From positions 2,159,501 to 2,223,500 of the forward strand of contig CM034102.1 of assembly GCA_019914945.1 (NCBI GenBank): a stretch of DNA of 64,000 bases. Direction: 5' to 3'. This document shows positions 1 through 11,975 of the stretch, one piece after another. Both the position numbers and the translations under genes were made by a program. This DNA is from Typha latifolia (lineage: Eukaryota > Streptophyta > Magnoliopsida > Poales > Typhaceae). Within the stretch, counting starts at the first letter, position 1. Every line of letters starts with the position of its first letter. A model generated the notes under the pieces. The model did no database searches and was not told the DNA's origin. It saw only the letters and a program-made list of their open reading frames with translations.

Positions 1-2036
1 TATATACTTTATTGCATAAACTTCAGTAATTACACCTCGTGAAAGCTCCTAATCTCTCACACACTTCACCTTTTACTTGATGCATTAACTATAAACTCCA
101 GTTAATAGAACACTGACTGTCAAGAGTAGTTGAGATATATAAAATTCCCACTTGTTTGAAGTGATCGTTTGCTACTTGCAAGGATTCCACTATGAAAGTC
201 AACCCGCTGTCTCCCAAAGTCAGAACCAGATCTCTTTCAGTGGTACTGCACTTTACAAGTCAATGCTTTGGCTCCCTTTTCCTCTCTCTCTCTCTCTCTC
301 CATCTCATTAGGCTTTTTTGACTTGTTTCCTTATCTCTTAACTATAAATTCTTAATCCATTAAGAATTTTAATTATTGCGAGCTTGGTTTCTTCTGAAGT
401 TTTAGAATGCCACTAATAATTAATTTGTGGTCTGCGGAAAGGCTGCGTATAAAAATGCATGAAGGAGGACATTAAGTGGAAAGCAAGATGAGATGAGGCG
501 TCTAAGTCAAGGATAGAGATGAAGTGGCCATCATAAATCCTAAAAGGGAAGCATAGTTGGATTTGATAAGGACTTCTCATGAGCTAAAGGTGCACCTCCT
601 ATTCCCTACATTGAGATGATATCTCTTAATTGGCAAGAGGGTCTCGTCCACTCTTGTGCTCTTCCCATTGGGGTAGCACTGACTTAAGCTTTCTCATCAA
701 TTAGCATCCTACCACTCCACTCATTATGACTGCAAATTGCTAGTCTTTTTTATACTATATTAGCTTACCAACTACTCTAAAAGTTTCAGCTATTGGTTTT
801 GTATTTATACTCTCAAAGAGTTTTTCAATGAGATTTGTTAAAGTTATAAAAAGACTGAGAAGCATGACTTGATGAAGGCCTAGATGCATCCCATGTGAAT
901 CATTGCTCACCTTCGCATAATGTCATTTCTTGATATCATCTAACCTTAATCATCCACCCAAGAAAGATTCCTTTCAATCTGAAGTGACATATTTATTTAT
1001 TCAAAACTGCAAGAAGAAACACAAAAGTGTGAGTTTATCTTTGTATAATTGTTGAACTACAGAAGTTTACTAACTATGTGAATCATAACTCTACATATGA
1101 TTAGAAGTTAGAGTAGGATCATAGGGTGTTAATTTGAATGGAATAAATATTAAACTGACAAGAGAATAATCGCATTGTCTGGTTGGTAAAAAGATGAGCT
1201 TCTTTCTAGTAGAATGGTATATCTCCTCCTCAAAGAACTTTCTCCATGTAAAGAAGAGATTCTGCATATTATAAGTATCAAGTAGGCATGATGATAGTGC
1301 TCCCACCATCAGCCGAAAAACCAAAGTATTAGTGGTCAAAAGATTGTTAGGAATATATTGGCATCATTTAGTCATGTGCTCTGCTTGCATTTCTTCTTGT
1401 AAAGCTGAAAGGAGTGAGCATGGATTAATCCAACTTGTTGGGCTTAATATTTCTAAAGCATCTCGCTTATAAAGAAGCAAGTTTTTTGTTTAATCTTAAA
1501 GGGCAGCATATGAACTTTTGAACCAGCTTTTGAAAAAAAAAATCAGCAAACTTTACTGAAGTGAAAGGAGAAACACTGCACTGTTTTTAATGCACTGGGA
1601 CATTTTACTTGAATTATTCCTTTCATGCAGTAACAGTTTTTATGTCAACCAAATTTTGTTTTTTTTTTTGTAGTCAATATAAGGAGTAAAGAGATGTCTA
1701 ATAGTTAGAACTGATTGATTAGTTCTGTAGCCAAGTTTACAGTTTCTTTTTCTTCTATTTTATTTTTGGATGTTTACATACAAAATGATATCAGATAACA
1801 GAAAGTTTTTTCTTTCAAAAGAAATAAAACATAAAAAAAATTAAAGCCTGCTTTGACACATTTCTGGTCCCATAACTCCACTTCAGTAGTAGCCATAATA
1901 GTCCCCACAAAGCCTCCTCCCTTTCCATCAACCTCCTCCTTTTTATTCCCTCTTCCCCATAAGGACATGAGGTTCCCATAGAAGAGTACCTGTATCTACT
2001 TCTTCCCTCTATCGCCCTATTCTTGAACATCAGACC
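1..2036. other. Upstream intergenic region of the Aux/IAA gene
   Basis: No gene could be supported here. The stretch is AT-rich, with a short CT tract near 283-300 and a CT-rich, probably transcribed leader at about 1905-2036 just before the Aux/IAA start codon. Open frames here are short and match no family I recognise. On reading by eye I did not find a TGTCTC auxin-response element. Confidence 0.6.
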
Positions 2037-3919
2037 ATGAATCCTACCTTGCTTGAACCACTAAGAGAAGAAGGAGGAGGTGGGGATGGATTGCATGAAA
2101 ATAGAGGTGAGAAGGAAGGAAATGGCTTCAAAAACCACTTAGAGCTAAGGCTTGGCATCTCCTTAGAAGATGGTTTTAGAGATGGAGATGGTAAAGGTGG
2201 TGAAGGCCCAAGCCCAAGGTTCCTCAAGATCAGAGATGGAACAGGGGTCCTTCAGAGAAGTGGGCCTGCGCTGGGAGGGGCCAAGAGGAGCTTCTCAGAG
2301 ACTGGAGCTGGGTTTGTTCACCCATGGAGCTTGGCTGCCAGGCAGGAGAAGGCTGCTCTAGAGCAAGCCCAGAAATGCCCCATTGATTATGCTATCCCAA
2401 GGTCTGTCTCTCCAATTCACATCCTTGTGATCTGTAATTTGCTTTCCTGGATATATATGGTATTGTTATGAGTATACTTTTATATTATATACTAGGGATG
2501 TGGGAGAATTCATTTCTGGAAGATGGATAAGGGTGCTACACAAGAAACAGAGTGCTGAAAAGTCTTGTTTTGCTATATAACATCTTGTTCCTGATGATTT
2601 TTATAAGTCATAATGCAGTATGCAAATTGTTGTTATAGCAGTGGGTGCAACCAATGTTTTAAAGCACGCATGCTCTACTTTAGACTCAATCTGTGTACAG
2701 TAGTCAGGAAGGAGGGAAATGTAAACAATTTGAAAGATTTTTTTCAGACACAGATACCCTTGAAAAATTAGATATTGGCATAATAAATCGAGAAAAGGCT
2801 TACTAATTGACTCTCTGGAGTACTTTTAACTGACTAGGTCCTTGCAAAACAAAATTTTGTGATGTTTCAAATTTTCTTAAACTTCCATCTCTTGCTCCAT
2901 GTAATAAAAAACTTTCAGTATCATATATGCTTTCTTGAAACAATCTGCTGCGTTTCTAATTACACAAGTTAAAATTTATTAGAGCAATGCGTCCTCCGCC
3001 GCCAGTGGTTGGATGGCCTCCTCTCCGTACATCGCGGAGGAATTTAGCATCTCCACAACTATCAAAGCTTACTGATTCTGAGAAGGACTCAAACAAGATG
3101 AAGTCCTCTGTGGAAGAGAACATGAGTAATGAGTCTGAGACAAGACCAACAATGTTTGTCAAGGTGAATTTGGAAGGTTGTGCAGTTGGAAGGAAGATAG
3201 ACTTGAAGGCCCACGACAGCTATGATTCGCTCTCTCGTTCACTCCAGAAGATGTTTCATAATTTCTTGTCAGGTAAGTGAGTTTTGAAACACATCAACCT
3301 TCAAATTCTTTCAGTTGTTTGAATTTTCTATTCTTGTGAAAGATTACTCCAAATTCTTCTAGCATTATACTGCATACTGTTAAGTGTCCATGTTACTGAA
3401 CCTATTGCCTCATACTGTTAAAGTATCAATGTTACAACATTCCAATTTAATCTTCAATAAAAAGAAAAAAAATATTTACTACATAAAGAGAATATACACC
3501 CTGGTCTCTTGTACCATGACATTAATAATGTAATGACTGAAAAAAGTTACTTATTTGTTTTCTCATATTCAGCTGATTACTTGAGAAAAGGGAATCATGA
3601 TGAACAAGTTGAGGCTGTTCCTCCTAATTATGTTCTTCTTTATGAAGATAATGAAGGCGATCGCATGCTTGTGGGTGATGTCCCCTGGAGGTATGTTTAG
3701 GGTCCCTAATAGAGATCTATTTAGATTTACATAGATAAAGATTCTAATGCAATAGAATCTTTGCAGGTTATTCATGACTTCAGTAAAGAGGCTATATATC
3801 ACACAAGATCCTAGAGCACAAAAATGCGGTAAGTTGAGTTGGTTGCCTGATCATGAATTCATAGCTTCAGGGAAACATTTTAGCCTTTTGCAAATATAAT
3901 CAGCGTCTTTGCAGGTTGA
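2037..3919 (+). CDS. Aux/IAA auxin-responsive repressor
   Basis: This encodes a short-lived nuclear repressor that binds ARF transcription factors and is degraded through TIR1/AFB when auxin is present. Five exons close in phase: 2037-2401, 2983-3272, 3573-3690, 3767-3828 and 3915-3919, giving about 279 aa. Domain I is the EAR motif LELRL (about residues 35-39). Domain II is the degron GWPPLRTSRRN (about 132-142). Domain III runs from FVKVNLEG to QKMF. Domain IV has the acidic DNEGD patch followed by GDVPW and VKRL. The degron has Leu where the usual core is GWPPV. The last coding exon is only 5 nt; reading through that intron instead would add about 24 residues, so the C-terminus is uncertain. 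The degron flank resembles the IAA18/26/28 group, but I did not assign a member number. Confidence 0.93.
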
Positions 3920-4454
3920 TAAGATCTGAATCACCAGGTCAGATGCTTGAGCCTTCTGTGGAAATTGATAATTGAAGATCAAGACAAGGCATGAGAAAGG
4001 CGTCAGATAGTAGATAAATTTGACTTGTTCTTAAAAGTTTTTTCCACCTTCTAGCTTAGTGGTATTCTGGGAAGGATAAAAATGGTGTTTATGGTTAAAG
4101 AGCTTTGATAATATAATGATTTACAGTTGCTTATCGCCCATTGATTGCAAAAACAAATGTTTGATTGAAATTAGTTGGAGTTATCTGCTGTTGTATTTGT
4201 AGCTTAAGTTTGTCGTTCCTATGATTTATCTTTGAAAAAAACCACTGCAATCACTCACTGAGACTAATCAAAGTAATATATACAAAATAGTTCATAATCA
4301 GCTGTGTTGTTTAACATATACATCTTTTAGATGTCACATTCCTAGGCCATATACTAATCGCTGCATATGAGGTGTCACATTATAAATGACATTCCCACAA
4401 GTACATCTTAATAATTAATTAATCTCTTAGTCTGAACTCATGAATATAATTAGC

Positions 4455-7053
4455 ATAACTGAAACACCCAAACCTCCAAATACACGTGTAAACTGTGTGG
4501 GTAAATCTCCTCACGCGGTGTATCACATGACCCTGTCGTACAAGAATTTCACAAGGCACACAACAACACAATTTCACTATAAATAAACTCAATTATAAGA
4601 GTCTGGATACAAGTTCCACAGGCCACAACAAGCCTTCCAAATATACATCCAAAATACTATGCTAAAGTCCAAAATACAACATCATCATCACACCCTCGCA
4701 GGGGCTTAATACAACTAATATACGTACAGAAAAGGAAAAGCAACTACTCCTCGCCACCCGCACCTGCGTCCCTTAGCTCTGAAATAATACCGCCACGAGG
4801 GGTGAGCTTACGGCCAAATGAGTAGGATCCATACAATCTAAAATAATGGCATCACATGTGTATATCCAATGTATGCCTATACTTGCTAACGATAACGATA
4901 TGCTTATTGAAGCGACTTACCATAATTTACTAAGTCAATGCAATAGATAAAGATTACCAATCACAATCCTGGAACATGCTAGTTTCTAAACGTATCATGA
5001 TAAGTTCACACAGATATAAAGCTTGATACAATCTCTTATTCGTACACATCTCAATCATAGGTTTTACATGTTATGCATAGCAATAAAATAGCAGTGTAGT
5101 CATCTCATGCCTACCAAAGCATTAATCATACTTATCATCGCTCACCGAGCTAATTCACCACACATGGTAAATACTCTCATGAAATAATCATCCATCACAT
5201 AATCATTCATCATCTCATACATCGAGGGGGGATATATACACATCTAGCGGTAACGTCACCTACACACGTATGGCGACACTACATATAACCGGTTGTCTGT
5301 GGCCATCAGACTAAGGACCCCAGTTGTAAGCCCATATCTCACTCTCTCTAAATCATCACCGCTTTCAGCGGGAGAATCAGGAGCCCTTGGCTCATCCACA
5401 GACGCCCTAACCCTACGTCGTCGTGTACCGCTAGAGTTATATCCCCGCCTCACAATCATATTCTTCTATCATCATAATCTAGTCCTAACTATGCAGTATC
5501 ACTACCTGAATGCCACACAGACTTTCCGACCTCAGGTGTAGGCCGCTAATAGTATAGTTATATAAGATACACTCTACCCTTAACCCTGGGCTGAGTGAGT
5601 AAGGTTACTGCATAGTCAGAATTCGACTGCTAATAATAGGTGGAAGTGGTGCAGTGTCTATGAGTGTATAAAGCATATTATAGTCATCATGATCATTACA
5701 TTCTATATTCACAGTAATCATACATCTATGCAATGGTATACCATACATGACACATGTAAAGCATTATCACACTAATGTTTATGCTACATTCAACCTTCTC
5801 ATACTATAATGAGGAGCAGGTTATCAATAACTACATATGCAAAATATATAACATGGTGTACTAACTGCATGCATTAATACTGACATTTCCTACAGTGTCA
5901 TGACAGGTATAATGACTATAATTATGTTATTCTAGATTTGTATAATTCTACTCGCCTGGGGGTCTCCACAGTATGGTAAAACTCGTCAGTTAGCCGGCTC
6001 CTCCGGAAGCCCAAAATCCTTAATCCTATTAATTCACACAAGTAAGCCATACTAAGATTAGCGAACTAATAGAATTAATTATCTTATTAGCGCGTTTATG
6101 GTTGGCAATTACATGAGTCAAGGGTCTCCTAAGGCGACTCTTATGTTATCCTAAAATTCACATGATACTAAATTATCATTACGAGGTATCAGGCTAATTA
6201 AATTGGGTGAAAAAGATAAACAGGGTTATAGTGTCCAAATGGCCCCAAATGGGCTAAACTAGAGGCAATGGGTAGGCTCAAACCCAACCCAAAAAGCAAT
6301 AGGGCCTTGGTGGGCTGGGTGCCCAGCCACAGCCCACCAAGGATGGGATAGTGGGCTGCAGACTGCAGCCCACCCAACAATGGGCTAATGGGCTGCAGCC
6401 TACAGCCCACTCGAGTCTAGGTGGGCTGCGGCCTGCAGCCCACCCAGACCGAGCTGGTGGGCTGCAGACCGCAGCCCACCCCAACCAGATTAGTGGGCTG
6501 CAGTGGTCTGTAGCCCACTAAGGAGGAAATGGGTGCGGGTTTTAACCCCCACCCCTCCACCCCATCTCCTCCCGATGGAAGGAGGTCGAAGCGGAGAGAG
6601 AGGTCCACGAGGTTGCGGGGCTGCGGCGGTGCGGCACGAGGCCGGCGGCGCAGCGCGAGGCCGACGACACGGCCACGAGGCCGGCGGCGCAGTGCGAGGC
6701 CGAGGAGGGGAAGAAAAAGGTGAGAAAGGAAGGAAGGGAGGAGGGCTTACCGAAGGTGGGGGGCAAGCTTGAAGGCTCTCGGTCCGGGCTCCGTCGGCAC
6801 CGGCATCGGCAACCCGAGAGAGAGAAGAGGAAGAGGGGTAGTGAGGTGGAGAAGAGAATGAAGGGGGCTGCGGGAAGGCTGCGGTGGGGGGAAGAGATAA
6901 GAGAGATGGGGAAGGTGGCGTGCACTGCAAGGGAAAGGGAAGAAGAAGGAGAAGGGAGGACGGGGTGCGCAGGCTTCCGTGACGCACGTGCTCGGCGCGT
7001 GCGTCCGGAATTTTTTTTTTTTTTTATATAATATTTTGGGGTGTTACAATAAC
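4455..7053. mobile_element. Solo LTR-like insertion with 5-bp target duplication
   Basis: The element runs from 4460 to 7048 (2,589 bp). It begins TGAAACACCC and ends GGGTGTTACA, so its ends form a 10-bp inverted repeat with one mismatch and carry the TG...CA termini of LTRs. It is flanked by a perfect direct repeat ATAAC at 4455-4459 and 7049-7053, as integrase insertion produces. No gag or pol reading frame, primer-binding site or second LTR is visible, so a solo LTR left by recombination is the simplest reading. The size and the TGTAACACCC-type end fit long LTRs of Ty3/gypsy chromoviruses; that assignment is inference. The A-rich stretch just inside the 7048 end suggests transcription on the minus strand. 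The right quarter is GC-rich and gives spurious Pro/Ser/Arg-rich frames. Confidence 0.82.
6313..6518. repeat. Row of six short hairpins spaced about 36 bp
   Basis: Inside the LTR-like element there are successive palindromes centred near 6320, 6362, 6399, 6432, 6468 and 6505. The clearest is 6351-6373, where GTGGGCTGCAG and its exact complement are separated by one base. Positions 6421-6443 and 6457-6479 are 23-nt variants with one arm mismatch each, and 6493-6518 has a longer loop. The spacing of 33-42 bp shows tandem amplification of a unit that is itself self-complementary. Confidence 0.85.
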
Positions 7054-7864
7054 ACCCAGATTTTTTTTTTCTTTGCCTTTTTTCCCATACTTATTCAAAT
7101 AACATCCTATTGATGTCTCCATCTCCCTTCTTCATGAGAAGTGCTCACCTAATAATTTTGACTGACTGGATTTACCAGCAAGCAAAGCTGGTAATATTTT
7201 GAATTCTAGAGATTGAGATTAAGAATCATCTCACCTAATGTCAACCATAGATGAGAGGAGAGGTTAAGATGCCCTCTTCTTTTCTACAGGAGAAAGGATT
7301 AGTCTCGTTATAATCTTTAGATAAAATGGCAAGTTTGAATAGTACGCATAGATGAGAGTTTAAAACAAAGACGGCTCATGATATGAATTTATTATATTGA
7401 TCTAAAAAGTATTCCTTTGACTTCATCTCTTCTTCAGTAATTACTGATAAGAGATGCCAAATCGGAATATTTAGAGTCGTGACGACAGCTGTGATATCTG
7501 AGACATATTTTTTTTCTTTAAGATTTGTTCAAACGTGTAAGCATCTTGTGTTTAAAAAACTTTGCTTGCTTGCTTGCATGTCAAGCATATCCTCCTCCTC
7601 CTCCTACTTTCTAAACCACAAAAAATCCATCCCTTGAAAATATATCTAATTACATTCCCTTCCCCTGGAAAAACTTGTGGAATATCTAAAAGCTACTTCA
7701 AAATTTGTTTCTTTCTTTAAAAGAGAAAAAGGGTTAAATTTAATTGTCAACCTCGTCAAAAGTGTATCATTTACAGCTTGCAAAAATATGAATGGAGGAA
7801 AGAAATGAACACAAATGAAATCGACCGTTGGGTACGTGTGAACCCGGTGATGCCACACCGGGTT
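7054..7864. other. Intergenic region downstream of the kinase gene
   Basis: AT-rich DNA between the LTR-like insertion and the 3' end of the receptor kinase gene. It holds a short TTGC repeat near 7563-7579 and a TCC run near 7591-7604, and probably includes the kinase 3' UTR. No gene is supported. Confidence 0.6.
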
Positions 7865-10105
7865 TCACACGTGTCGATACGAGTTGGACTCGGACACCTC
7901 CGACCCGTCTTCCATCTCGTCCTGGTTTGGCTCCTCCTCGTCGCCGGGGTGGCATAGGCTCACCGCCCATTCCAGCTCGGCCACCACTTCGCTCATACAC
8001 GGCCGGTCTCTCCGCCGCCCCTTCACGCACTCCGCCCCCAAAGCCGCCAGCCTCGCCACCGCCTCGGTTTCCCTTCCTCGCGGCGCAGCCACCCTCTCGT
8101 CAACCACCTTCCCCACCTCCCCAGCCTCCACCCACGGGACGGCGTACTCCGCCACGTTGACTACCTCCTCCTCCTCCCTCTCCACCGCCCTCCGCCCCGT
8201 CAAGATCTCTAAGAGCACTACTCCGAAGCTATACACGTCGCTCCTCTCCGTCAAACTCCCCGTCCTGTAGTACTCCGGATCCATGTACCCCACAGTCCCT
8301 GCCGTCGGCGGCCGCGGCCGCTGGGCAGCCCCCGACGTATCCTCCTCCTCTCTGGCGGACGTTAGCGACAGCCCGAAGTCGGACACCTTGGCGTTCCACT
8401 CGCCGTCGAGCAAGATGTTCGACGACTTCACGTCACGGTGGATTATCGCTGGCACGGCGTAGGTATGCAGGTACTCGAGCCCGCGGGCCGCGTCGAGGGC
8501 GAGGCTCAGCCGCGCCGCCCACGTGGAGAGGTGGTGGTCGTTGTGGTGGAGGTGGTCGTGGAGGGAGCCGTTGGACATGAACTCGAAGACGAGGATGCGC
8601 TCGCCATGGTGGTGGCAGAAGCCGAGGAGGCTAACGAGGTTCTTGTGGTGGACGCGTGAGAGGAGGACGAGCTCCGACAGGAACGCGCTCTCCGCGTCGC
8701 GGCAGCGGCGGCGGGCCGAGATCCTCTCAGCGCGTTTGATGGCGACCTCAACACCATCGGCAAGCGTACCCCGGTAGACAGAGCCGAAACTTCCCGAGCC
8801 GACACGGCGCGCGATAGAAAAGCCATCCGTGGCCTCCGACAATTCGGCCAAGGAGAACTCCCGACAGCCGTGGCCGCCTTTTGCCAACGCTGCTGGAGTC
8901 AGCGGCATCCCGTCGTGGACTCGCGTGTCAAGCCGATTACGGGAATAGATATGATATAACAATGACACTATCAACGCCGCCAAACCAAAGCTGATACCGG
9001 CGGCGCCGACGACGAAGAAAACTTTCTTCAATCTCCGATTGGCAGGAACAATGGAACTACTCGCTTTAACACTTGGGAGAACTTGACAAGGATTGCAGAT
9101 CACATCGCTGCTTCTTGGACACATATCGTTGGATCCACCCAAGATGCCGCATTTACAGGTGGATGCCGGGGCGCAAGATCCAGGCATAACGCGCTCGTAG
9201 ACGACGATATGTTTGTCTTGGAAACTACTACTCCCCCAGCACACGACGGAGTAGTTCGCCATCAAGATGCCGCAAACCGCGTCGCCCTTCGCCTCGATTG
9301 CCACAAACTCCAGGTCGGCGATCGCCTTCGGCAGCGCCGAGTTCTTCCCCCAGCAGTCCACTGTTCCATTGCCGCAGAGGACGCAAGTCGTGTTCAATCC
9401 CAATTCCAACGAGATTATAGAGGGTGGGGTTCTCTCCACCGCCGGAGCTCCGGCACCCCAGCATAATAAATTCCCGTCGGTGGTGACCCCGCACACGTGC
9501 CACGACCCGGCCGCGAGCATGCTAAAATTCCCCGCCGGCTCCTTCCCGACGACCTCCGCCTCCTCGCCGAAGCACTTGATCGCGCCGGAATCCGTCAGCC
9601 CGCAAACGAAGTCCCTCCCGACGGCGATGTCGGTAAAGTTATCAGCCGAGAACGATAACTCCGGCCACCGCCAGCATGTCAGGCTATTCCCTTTCCCGAC
9701 TAGCGCGCAGACGTGCTTGTCCCCGGCGGCGAGCGACCCTAAGGCCGGACCACGGTAGACCCTCTTGCCTTCTGGCTCCTCCTCCGCGAACGACCACCAT
9801 CGCATGGTGGCGGTCTTGTCGGGGCGCGTCGTGATGCCGCATAAGAAGTCGTCGCCGGCGGCGATCCCCGAGAAAGGTACTGCGCCGGAGGAATACGACT
9901 TCTCCCTCTTGTAAGGGACACTGGTGCACTTGAGCTCACTGGCTTGACACGGCGACGACGCCGGCACGAGGGCGCAGACTAGTGTGATATTGTTGGAGAT
10001 GTGGGAGATGGCGAGAGTAGAGAGAGAAGAAGATACGGCGAAGGGGGTTACGACGATGATGAGGAGGAAGGGAAGGAGAATTGTGAGATGTAATGAAAGA
10101 AACAT
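7865..10105 (-). CDS. CRINKLY4-related receptor-like Ser/Thr kinase
   Basis: This is an intronless 746-aa plasma-membrane receptor kinase of the CR4/CCR type. A signal peptide covers about residues 1-25. The ectodomain (about 40-300) has repeated AAG/VG...VCG and CWG units typical of the RCC1-like crinkly repeats. A short Cys-rich, TNFR-like stretch follows (about 311-340, CAPASTCKC to ICNPC). The transmembrane helix is about 362-384. The kinase domain has a glycine loop GSGSFGSVY (about 436-444), VAIK lysine 457, HRDVKSSN (556-563), DFG (576-578) and GYMDPEYY, so it should be active. Intronless structure is usual for this group. The open frame continues 25 codons upstream but only to a TTG, so the ATG at 10105, directly before the hydrophobic leader, was chosen. 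It resembles the CCR paralogues more than CR4 itself, since only one compact Cys region is present. Confidence 0.93.
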   Translation of the reverse strand: MFLSLHLTILLPFLLIIVVTPFAVSSSLSTLAISHISNNITLVCALVPASSPCQASELKCTSVPYKREKSYSSGAVPFSGIAAGDDFLCGITTRPDKTATMRWWSFAEEEPEGKRVYRGPALGSLAAGDKHVCALVGKGNSLTCWRWPELSFSADNFTDIAVGRDFVCGLTDSGAIKCFGEEAEVVGKEPAGNFSMLAAGSWHVCGVTTDGNLLCWGAGAPAVERTPPSIISLELGLNTTCVLCGNGTVDCWGKNSALPKAIADLEFVAIEAKGDAVCGILMANYSVVCWGSSSFQDKHIVVYERVMPGSCAPASTCKCGILGGSNDMCPRSSDVICNPCQVLPSVKASSSIVPANRRLKKVFFVVGAAGISFGLAALIVSLLYHIYSRNRLDTRVHDGMPLTPAALAKGGHGCREFSLAELSEATDGFSIARRVGSGSFGSVYRGTLADGVEVAIKRAERISARRRCRDAESAFLSELVLLSRVHHKNLVSLLGFCHHHGERILVFEFMSNGSLHDHLHHNDHHLSTWAARLSLALDAARGLEYLHTYAVPAIIHRDVKSSNILLDGEWNAKVSDFGLSLTSAREEEDTSGAAQRPRPPTAGTVGYMDPEYYRTGSLTERSDVYSFGVVLLEILTGRRAVEREEEEVVNVAEYAVPWVEAGEVGKVVDERVAAPRGRETEAVARLAALGAECVKGRRRDRPCMSEVVAELEWAVSLCHPGDEEEPNQDEMEDGSEVSESNSYRHV

Positions 10106-10477
10106 CGTGTTTGGATTGGAGTAAGGATCGGGAAGGAGTATTTCATGGTAATAACGTCGATCGACAAGATCGAGTTTCAAACCATAAAAGTCATTAATTT
10201 GACATCTAGCTATAAAAATATGTGTCTCGAAATGGTAGGTTTGGTTCAGTGGGAGGAGGAAGAAGGCATACAGCAGACACGGGTTCGTGGACTACGTAAG
10301 ACCAAGGACTAGGTCGATCATTTGAAATATTCTGCATTTAATTTTCTATCTCTCTCTCTCTCTCTTTCTGGTAGGCGAGACGAATTCTTTATAAAAAAAT
10401 TGTAAGTGCTGATGTGATCATGGTTGTTACCAAATCCTCTCCCTTTTTTTTTAAAAAAAAAATTAAGACATTTTTTT

Positions 10478-10524
<47 letters not shown>

Positions 10525-11855
10525 TATATTCTGCACGAGATATAAATATTTGTATTCTAATTTTCAAATATTTCTCTTAACTTAGAGTATTTTTATTTCT
10601 TTTCAACTAAAATATATATGTACTCCATTTTGAAAAGTAACTAGGAGTATATCTATACAAACAATATATATTTTAAGAGGTATATGTACACATACATGTA
10701 GTATACAAATAAATAAAATAATTTTTTCAACAGTATACATACAAAAATCTAAAAAATTGATAGATTATTTAGCCTTCAATTACTTATTGGATTAAGACTT
10801 CCTGATGGAAATCCCTTGATATGAATGCACGCTGTGATCTTGAAACCCAGTGGAGGGAGAATTATTCCTCTGAAAGAAACGATTGGCCTTCCTGTTTTTT
10901 TTTTTCTCCTTTATTTATTCCTTCTCTCTCGGAAAGCAAGACGCCCTGGTCGTCTTCATATTAACTAGTGCACGTATTAAAGAAGAATGAGAAAAAAAGA
11001 AGATAGAGATATGTTGTATTAATCTTACCATAGTGCAACTTTCTCTTGATAAAATGCAGTTTATCTTTATCTATTTCAAAGTTAAGCATTTAATGCTGAC
11101 AATTTACAGCGAGTTCTGTAGATAATTTAAGTACTTAAGTTTAAAATATATAAGATAAACTAAATTTGAACCAAACTAATAGGATAAACTATAATTTACT
11201 TTACTAATCCACAATCTTTGGAGCACCCACGACAAAACCACTCATTTTTCCTCAGACAAAAACCAACAACTTTGATGCCTTCCCTCATGAGGAGGGAGAT
11301 CACAATAGAGCAAACTTAATTAATGGATGATTAATCCTAACAGGGCCTACCACTCTCGTACGTGGGCAAACTTAATTTATGGATAGTTAACCTCTCTCGT
11401 ACGTGGACAAAGACTTGGTATGAGTTGTGAAAGCTTTGACCAAAAGAGAAAGAAAGAAAGAAAGAAAGAAAGAAAGCAAGAAGAAAAGAGAGGCTATGTG
11501 TGTGGTGTGAACAAAGATTACCACTCGCATTTATGTAAATTGATATATATAGTCCGAATAACATAAGACTGCATTACATGCTTTCCCACGTATTCATTAG
11601 ATATTTATGTATGTTTCTTCTTTATGGCATTGAATAGCTAGCATATAAATTGGCATAGAAACATCACACCATTACATTATACACAATCAAGCTGTTAATC
11701 CTGCTTTAATTTCCATATCTTGCTGGTTCTGGTTCATGAAATAAAATAAAAGAAATTATTTTCTGACATAATCCAACCATAGCAGCATGGCATGTTTACT
11801 TTCAATTGCAGATTAAATAATAATAATTTATATGAAACAAAACAAGCTTATCAAA
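10106..11855. repeat. Intergenic region with microsatellites
   Basis: This stretch holds the kinase promoter side and low-complexity DNA. An AT dinucleotide tract lies at about 10481-10529, a CT tract at about 10349-10366 and a GAAA tetranucleotide tract at about 11446-11475. No gene is supported. Confidence 0.7.
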
Positions 11856-11929
11856 GCTTTCATAGCTCAGTTGGTTAGAGCACCCGTTTAGTAAGCGGGA
11901 GGTCCTGAGTTCAACTCTCAGTGAAAGCA
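11856..11929 (+). tRNA. tRNA-Thr (anticodon AGU)
   Basis: A full cloverleaf can be drawn. The acceptor arms GCTTTCA and TGAAAGC pair perfectly, the D arm is GCTC/GAGC, and the anticodon stem CCCGT/GCGGG encloses the loop TTAGTAA with anticodon AGT at positions 34-36. The T arm is CTGAG/CTCAG with the TTCAACT loop. The discriminator base is A. The A-box (TAGCTCAGTTGG) and B-box (GAGTTCAACTC) internal promoters are both present. A T-run at about 11938-11943 would end Pol III transcription. There is no intron, and anticodon AGU reads ACU threonine codons after A34-to-inosine editing. Confidence 0.96.
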
Positions 11930-11944
11930 ACTATTTGTTTTTTA

Positions 11945-11975
<31 letters not shown>

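Noticed and set aside
6313..6518. CRISPR-like array
   Set aside because: The units are palindromes with varied loops inside a plant retroelement, without cas genes and without constant repeats separated by unique spacers.
6490..7031. Overlapping Pro/Ser- and Arg-rich open frames on both strands
   Set aside because: They lie in the GC-rich part of the LTR-like element, have low complexity and overlap in several frames. No family is recognisable.
8438..9758. Several + strand frames opposite the receptor kinase
   Set aside because: They are GC-driven shadows of the kinase coding strand, which has clear domains.
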